Positions 58,205 through 64,000 of a stretch of DNA of 64,000 nucleotides are shown here, one piece after another. The position numbers and the translations under genes are program-made. This stretch comes from Panulirus ornatus. Its lineage: Eukaryota > Arthropoda > Malacostraca > Decapoda > Palinuridae. The stretch lies in assembly GCF_036320965.1 (NCBI RefSeq), contig NC_092226.1, positions 21,119,502-21,183,501 of the forward strand, written 5' to 3'. Under the pieces are notes generated by a model, which did no database searches, was not told the origin of the DNA, and saw nothing but the letters and a program-made list of their open reading frames with translations. Position 1 is the first letter of the stretch. Every line of letters begins with the position of its first letter.

Positions 58205-59534
58205 ATGGAATAATGCATTTATGTCAACTGGTAATCGCCCTCAAACATGATCTGCAATAACAGTAACTTAAGGATCTGCATATAGGCTTACCAGAAGTTT
58301 AGGTGTTTGAGCGCCTCGTAGTCTCCGTCACAGTCCTTGCGTGTCAAGCTACGTGTGAGGTTAGTCCCCGCGAGTGCTAATGTCTCTTTAGTGCATCTGT
58401 GACGGACAACTGTTGGATAAAGGACGGCAAGATGTGTTTACCGAGCGTTTCTTATGTTTTGGAAAAGACCGTAACAAGTGCGTGTGTCGCCGCCACACAG
58501 CGTGGAGGTCCCCGCCACTGGTCGACCCACCCGACCGTGATGGCGAGGCCCTTCAGCTCGAGAGGTAAACACGTCAAGTTTCCTAGACAGTGGCTGTAGT
58601 ACCTGTTCCTCCTCACTCATCTTTGTACGCCAGACTGATTCTCATGATATTCATTTCTGTTGTCGGACACTGTGTGACGGTTTGGATAATGTTAGGCTTT
58701 TAGAGTAATGAATTATGTACGGTCGTAGATAATTTAGGTGTCTTATACTTCAGTTGTTCACGCTGGACGCCTTATTATTGATGTGGTTATCAAACATCGT
58801 CTCTCAAGTGTTTAAGACCAAGAGTGGCATGATTCACGTAAACTTGTTTGTCTGTAATCAGCGTAATATACTTAATTGACCTCAGCTACCACTGGTCATA
58901 CAGAAGACTATGATTTAACAAACATTTATTGCGAGACAAAGCCTCCTTGTTATTGTGTCTGAAGTATAGACTGTGTGTGTGTGTGATTCACTGATATAAC
59001 AAGCATGTACATACATGATCATGTTTAGTTGAATTTTTGATAATTTAAATTCACTTTTGACATTCCCTTTCACTTTATATCAACTCACATTTTTTTAAAT
59101 ACATTATATCTATGAACTGTATATTCATCATGCCGATTGGGGTTGGAAAGGAAAATGAGACGAGGTAAAGAAGTGGTTTGTGGGCGGTTGTCTGTGGAGC
59201 GAAGCCATGTTGACGCTCGCGAGCTGACGGTTGCGTTACGCAGGGGTCGCCTCTCCACGCCTGCTGCATGTAGTACAGCGATGTGGGTCAGATCGGTTGT
59301 TTGATGAGGGGAGCCTGGCATCGATCCCCGTGAGGGGTGGGACTCCTCATGATGACATGTCAATATTCGTAATGATTATCGTAATAATGAAGTTGTTCTC
59401 GTTTGGTGGTATTAACTAGTTCTTTTTTTTCTATTATTCATCTCATGCATTCACAAGATTAATTTTTATTCCCAGGAAGGTTCTAAACGACAGATTTAAG
59501 TACGAAAATACACCACAGATATCTGTGAAGATAG
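58202..59534. other. Stretch without a supported gene
   Basis: Nothing recognised on either strand. Confidence 0.4.
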
Positions 59535-59725
59535 TTGAATACGTAATTACTTGTTTGTACTGAACGGGGAGGGAGTTTTACACCCGTGGGACCACATCTC
59601 TTGAACATTCTCTATCACCAGAGAACTTTTTTGTAGTTGTTCTTCCCTCAGTCATTGTAAGTATCGTCATTTTGCCTCAGACACCAATCGTATTGGTCAA
59701 GTAAGTGTGTGTGTGTGTGTGTGTA
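59535..59725 (+). repeat. Recurrent motif and short (TG)n
   Basis: gtaattacttgtttgtactg, aacggggagggagttttaca and cccgtgggaccacatctctt give the clearest copy of the motif family. A short (TG)n is at 59705-59725. Confidence 0.8.
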
Positions 59726-59744
59726 TGTGAGGATGGTGAGTATA

Positions 59745-60250
59745 CCCCCGGCACCAAGTGGTGAAGAAGCGCTTCACAAGTACAGTCGAGGATATGGAAC
59801 ATGAGTTATCACGAGAGGCTGAAAGAAATGAGATTTACAGCTTCGAGAGAAGACGAGAAAGATGCATGATTATCTAAGCATGACGCCTAATTCATTGGGT
59901 GGAAGTACATGCTATCAACCGAAAATTATTTCAAAAAGGACCAAACATAGTTGTTCGTTTTGGAAAAAAGAAATGATGCAATGAAATATACCAGAAAGAT
60001 TTTAGAAATAGATAAAAGAAAGCTGGAAAGGCTATTGAGTATTCCGTCTGGAGAAATGATTAATAGGTAAAACAAATGAGGAATAACCACAGAAATGTTT
60101 AAAAGAAAACGTGATATATGGTTGAAATCAGATTAACCCAATGATTATTCAATAAGTGTAGCAGCAGAAACTGTATTGTTCATCAAGCGAGTCTTGCGGT
60201 GTGTGCTACGCGCTAGCCCTGCCTTCTGGCAAATGTGTAATCACTCACAA
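59745..60250 (+). pseudogene. LINE ORF2 C-terminal fragment with (TC)n tail
   Basis: The plus strand reads SREAERNEIYSFERRRERCM (about 59805-59865), matching the 'YSL-RRRERY-IIY-W' motif of another CR1/L2-like clade. It continues with NIVVRFGKK, KAGKAIEYSV and KCLKENVIYG, eroded versions of the C-terminal region. At 60180-60250 the sequence passes into aagtagatacataggtaggt and then (TC)n, probably its 3' tail. Confidence 0.72.
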
Positions 60251-60268
60251 GTAGATACATAGGTAGGT

Positions 60269-60270
<2 letters not shown>

Positions 60271-60327
<57 letters not shown>
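60271..60327. repeat. (TC)n microsatellite at LINE 3' end
   Basis: About 28 TC dinucleotides. Confidence 0.97.
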
Positions 60328-60333
<6 letters not shown>

Positions 60334-60460
60334 CTGTGTCCAGCAGCTTGCGTGTGTTTCTCGTTGGAATAATCTTCCTCCATGATTCAGGCACCAACTC
60401 ATTTCCTTTCGCGCTCGAGCGAGTTGGTTGTCTGTGCGAATGAGACAAGTCAGGGAAGAT

Positions 60461-60461
<1 letters not shown>

Positions 60462-60536
<75 letters not shown>
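60462..60536. repeat. (TG)n(AG)n compound microsatellite
   Basis: About 9 TG then about 28 AG dinucleotides. Confidence 0.97.
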
Positions 60537-60538
<2 letters not shown>

Positions 60539-61144
60539 TAGTTCGCGCGCTGGTACCTATTTGTTTATATGGGAAAAAGGCTTGCAGTCGTAGATCTTTT
60601 GGTGTATAGGTTTATTTTTTTTTTTTGATTTTCTAGTTGTACTCGCGGAGGCTTCCTTCCTCCGTACCTCATCCCACTCAAGTCTTGATACCACTCGCGT
60701 CTCACTCCTCCTGACCTCTCCCAGCAGTCCTGGTGTGGTGCGTCCATAGCCGAGGACTGACTGCTGCCAAGTGGAATGCTGGACACTTCACTAACAGTGT
60801 ACCGAAGACGGTTCTGAAGTGACTGGTGTACAGAGCGCCTCCCTTACTATCATTTTCACGTGCTATTGGGAGGTGCTGGTCGGCATGGAGGTCAACTTAT
60901 AACTCCTCCTCACCATGCAAACCTCGTAATTTGTTTACCTCAGACGAGGCTCTTCCCGTCTGGTCTGTCCACCTTCGCCCCACCTTCATGGCTACACCAT
61001 CCACGGTTGCCCTTCATGATCCATTTGTTCAGTCACTGTTCATACGTGGTGTTCGCCATGCCTGGCAGTCTCTGTTTCTTCCTGCTTTTCTTTTAGTTTT
61101 ACTAAGAATCGCTAGCACGCATGTCCAGGTGCGATTCAGCCTCA
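60537..61144. other. Unique stretch, nothing recognised
   Basis: Frames up to 107 codons without motif. A weak version of the recurrent motif lies at 60550-60600. Confidence 0.4.
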
Positions 61145-61235
61145 CATAGATCAAGTTTCGGGGAGGGAGTTTTACGCTCGTGTTGCCCTGTCTCTTAACT
61201 TTGTATATGTGCACCATGTGTTTACTCCTATATAT

Positions 61236-61293
<58 letters not shown>
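61145..61293 (+). repeat. Recurrent motif followed by (CA)n
   Basis: ggggagggagttttacgctc and ccatgtgtttactcctatat are followed by (CA)n at 61239-61293. Confidence 0.8.
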
Positions 61294-61295
<2 letters not shown>

Positions 61296-61319
61296 CTCCA
61301 GCCTAAGCCAGGTCCCCAT

Positions 61320-61440
61320 TTGTCGTCCAGCCTCAAGGGGAGGATGAACACTTGGGTTGGGTTTAGGTCGACTGCCATGCCCAGGATTCGAACCCATGCG
61401 GGTCCGACCCCGGATTGTCTCGTGCTGACCTGTGATGAGT
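61320..61440 (-). mobile_element. tRNA-derived SINE, family 2, copy 2
   Basis: The minus strand reads ggtcagcacgagacaatccg, a strong B box gggttcgaatcc (61384-61395), then gtcgacctaaacccaaccca and gtgttcatcctcccc. The 3' part matches the copy at 27780-27891. The A box is less clear here. Confidence 0.72.
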
Positions 61441-61446
61441 AACATT

Positions 61447-61450
<4 letters not shown>

Positions 61451-61488
<38 letters not shown>
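61451..61488. repeat. (TG)n microsatellite
   Basis: About 19 TG dinucleotides beside the SINE 5' side. Confidence 0.97.
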
Positions 61489-61492
<4 letters not shown>

Positions 61493-61944
61493 CTTATCAG
61501 ATTGCAAAATTACGCTTGTCGCGGATTCCCTTACTTGTTTGCGTCAATATTAATCTTGCCTTCCAGAGCCCACCCTCTAGACCTTTCTCTACTTCTGTGA
61601 TCACGTTCCAGTCTCCTGATGTGACCGCATCGTCGACAATTACAGGTGGAAATTAAGACATCTCAAGCCTGTGGTTGTAAGTTGTTGCTGGTGACACTGA
61701 ATGTTGGATCTCGTTCCTGGCCATATTCATGAAGCCACCCTCTTGCCTGCTTTTTCTACTCTCCTCAGTCGGATGCTGGAGTTTTGGGGTCATTTAGTTT
61801 GTTAGATATGATCCTGATATCTGCTGCTGTTATTCTGTTGTCTCTACCTTTTCTTCACAAGTCCAGTAAACTTAGATTGGTCATGTGAACTTGCAAGTTA
61901 TTCTCCTAATTGAAGGGCTCCTCTTGTCTAGGGATGTTGTGGTT
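61489..61944. other. Unique stretch, nothing recognised
   Basis: No supported feature. Confidence 0.4.
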
Positions 61945-62412
61945 AGTCTGTTTGTCTGTCCGTATATTGTTACCTGTCTGTATACTGTTTGTCTGTATGT
62001 ATACTGTTTGTCTGTATGTATACTGTTTGTCTGTATGTATACTGTTTGTCTGTATACTGTTTACCTGTCTGTATACTGTTTGTCTGTCTGTATACTGTTT
62101 GTCTGTCTGTATACTGTTTGTCTGTCCGTATACTGTTACCTGTCTGTATACTGTTTGTCTGTATGTATACTGTTCGTATGCTGTTTACCTGTCTGTATAC
62201 TGTTTGCCTGTCTGTATACTGTTTGCCTGTCTGTATACTGTTTGCCTGTCTGTATACTGTTTGCCTGTCTGTATACTGTTTGCCTGTCTGTATACTGTTT
62301 GCCTGTCTGTATACTGTTTGCCTGTCTGTATACTGTTTGTCTGTCTGTATGCTGTTTGCCTGTCTGTATACTGTTTGCCTGTCTGTATACTGTTTGCCTG
62401 TCTGCTGTTTGT
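61945..62412. repeat. Minisatellite, about 19-20 bp unit
   Basis: About 24 units of ctgtctgtatactgtttgc/t with ctgtatgt and ctgtccgt variants. The right half is more uniform (gcctgtctgtatactgttt). Frames of up to 204 codons through it are shadows. Confidence 0.96.
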
Positions 62413-62668
62413 AAATTTGTAGCTTGTGTTTATCTTTCGGTCACTCGTTCCCGTGGATCAATTTGGATATTCCCTCTCCTTGGTGGGGGTTGGTCATAGC
62501 ATTGATCATCAGGTGAGCATCGTCGACGCGCGGGGTCACGCCTCCGCCGTGCGACAATGCCCACGTCTCACCCTCCACACTCCGACTGCTGAATGTGATT
62601 TCTCATGGTGGATTATACTCAGCCTTGGTGAGATCTTTTTCCTTATTATCTCGTCCATCACCAGAGGC

Positions 62669-63010
62669 TCGAGAATGGAATCGAATCTCCTCCTTCGATA
62701 CGTCGAGGATGGAATCGAATCTCCTCCTTCGATACGTCGAGGATGGAATCGAATCTCCTCCTTCGATACGTCGAGGATGGAATCGAATCTCCTCCTTCGA
62801 TACGTCGAGAATGGAATCGAATCTCCCCCTTCGATACGTCGAGGATGGAATCGAATATCCCCCTTCGATACGTCGAGGATGGAATCGGATCTCCTCCTTC
62901 GATACGTCGAGGATGGAATCGGATCTCCTCCTTCGATACGTCGAGGATGGAATCGGATCTCCTCCTTCGATACGTCGAGGATGGAATCGGATCTCCTCCT
63001 TCGATACGTC
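62669..63010. repeat. 34 bp minisatellite, 10 units
   Basis: Unit cgtcgaggatggaatcgaat plus ctcctccttcgata. Left units have tcgaat and right units tcggat, so variants are sorted along the array. Confidence 0.97.
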
Positions 63011-63456
63011 TGTGACTTCAGTTTGTCATGACTAGCTTGACGAAATCCTCCTGGGTACTTCTAGGTGAGGGAAAAAATTGCTCATTCAGTCGATCCTCTA
63101 CTGAAGTTAGAAGGTGGATGATGCAGACGCACGCTTGTGTGTACATGTGCCCCAAACAGCTTCAGTTTGTGATCACTGGTGTTGGTACCTGATGTTACGT
63201 TATCATTTTGTTGAATTACACTTTCATATGCGCCTTGTACTGAAGGTTCTGTGTTGAGTTGTTGATGGTTAGCTGTGATACGCCGTATTGGGCATTAATC
63301 GAAATTGTAGAGATTACTCTATTGGTAAACTTAAATCCCAGGTTCGTAGATGGAGCCGAGTCACATATCCTTACACTGTTGTCAACAAAGGAATGTCTGT
63401 TTCCCCTCTCCTCTCCCCACGACTGTGAAATACCTGCAGACCAGCACCTGCTGGAC
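63011..63456. other. Unique stretch, nothing recognised
   Basis: No supported feature. Confidence 0.4.
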
Positions 63457-63471
63457 CAGTGGTTCCCAACC
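63457..63471 (+). mobile_element. Possible hAT terminal inverted repeat
   Basis: cagtggttcccaacc matches the well-known terminal sequence type of hAT transposons (CAGNGGTTCNCAA). I did not find the partner inverted end or a target duplication in the window, so this may be a solitary end or chance. Confidence 0.35.
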
Positions 63472-63649
63472 TCTTTGAGGTGATGGCCATTTGAAAATGG
63501 CCACAAGAGATTGTGGTTTATCTCTTATTTTGTCAATAGGCAAACTGCGTACAACTGGAGGTATATACATGCTTATAGGTTAGAGACAACAAAGATGAAT
63601 TGCTGTTGATGTTTTAAATCGATCAAGCAGGTAGACTGAAATGTGATAC

Positions 63650-64000
63650 AGTTTCATATATCATGGTTATCATGTATCATGGTCATCATGTATCATGGTT
63701 ATCATGTATCATGGTTATCATGTATCATGGTCATCATCTGTCATGGTCATCATCTGTCATGGTCATCATATATCATGGTCATCATATATCATGGTCATCA
63801 TATATCATGGTCATCATATATCATGGTCATCATGTATCATGGTCATCATGTATCATGGTCATCATATATCATGGTCATCATATATCTTGGTCATCATATA
63901 TCATGGTCATCATGTATCATGGTCATGTATCATGATCATCATATATCATGATCATCATATATCATGGTCATCATGTATCATGGTCATCATATATCATGAT
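63650..64000. repeat. 16 bp minisatellite running off the right edge
   Basis: Unit catgtatcatggtcat with t/c and g/a variants (catatatcatggtcat, catctgtcatgg). About 22 units to the end of the window. Confidence 0.97.

Noticed and set aside
61885..62499. 204-codon cysteine-rich frame resembling a repetitive secreted or membrane protein
   Set aside because: Pure translation of the ctgtctgtatactgttt minisatellite in all three frames.

Overview
This 64 kb window looks like repeat-dominated nuclear DNA from an invertebrate, most plausibly a decapod crustacean. The reasons are the very high density of long (TA)n, (CA)n and (GA)n microsatellites, more than fifteen minisatellite or satellite arrays, several tRNA-derived SINE families, and many decayed non-LTR and Ty3/gypsy retrotransposon pieces. 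A roughly 245 bp element nested in AT microsatellites also recurs; from memory I associate its core with decapod sequences, and I could not check that. I found no host protein-coding gene, rRNA, intact tRNA or CRISPR that I would defend. The longest open frames (364 and 421 codons) are frames through tandem repeats.

Layout. 1-3264: AT-rich satellite of about 295 bp units that continues off the left edge. 3265-6600: a LINE tail, a 21 bp minisatellite, a tRNA-derived SINE with a long hairpin leader, and the first AT-nested element. 7.2-12.1 kb: three minus-strand non-LTR retrotransposon relics, one nearly full length. 15.8-17.9 kb: a minus-strand Ty3/gypsy relic in which integrase lies upstream of reverse transcriptase and RNase H, the Gmr1-type order. 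18.3-19.0 kb: a 44 bp repeat with a palindrome in each unit. 20.2-23.2 kb: a 28 bp minisatellite with 99 consecutive units in which I saw no change. 27-31 kb: several LINE pieces, SINEs and microsatellites. 32.3-33.4 kb: a 26 bp minisatellite with a long decayed flank. 36.4-42.0 kb: four more copies of the AT-nested element. 42.8-45.7 kb: a minus-strand LINE cut off by a minisatellite with an exact 201 bp higher-order period. 46-56 kb: five more minisatellites and a SINE. 56.7-60.3 kb: a second hairpin-leader SINE and two plus-strand LINE pieces. 61.9-64.0 kb: three further minisatellites, the last running off the right edge.

The genes here do not work together as a system; what is seen is transposons and simple repeats acting on each other. 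LINE 3' ends run into (CA)n or (TC)n tracts, SINEs run into (TA)n, one element family sits only between AT-rich tracts, and one LINE has a (CT)n tract where its reverse transcriptase core should be. I read the window as intergenic, or possibly intronic, heterochromatin-like DNA. The unannotated stretches listed below were read on both strands and held nothing I could name.
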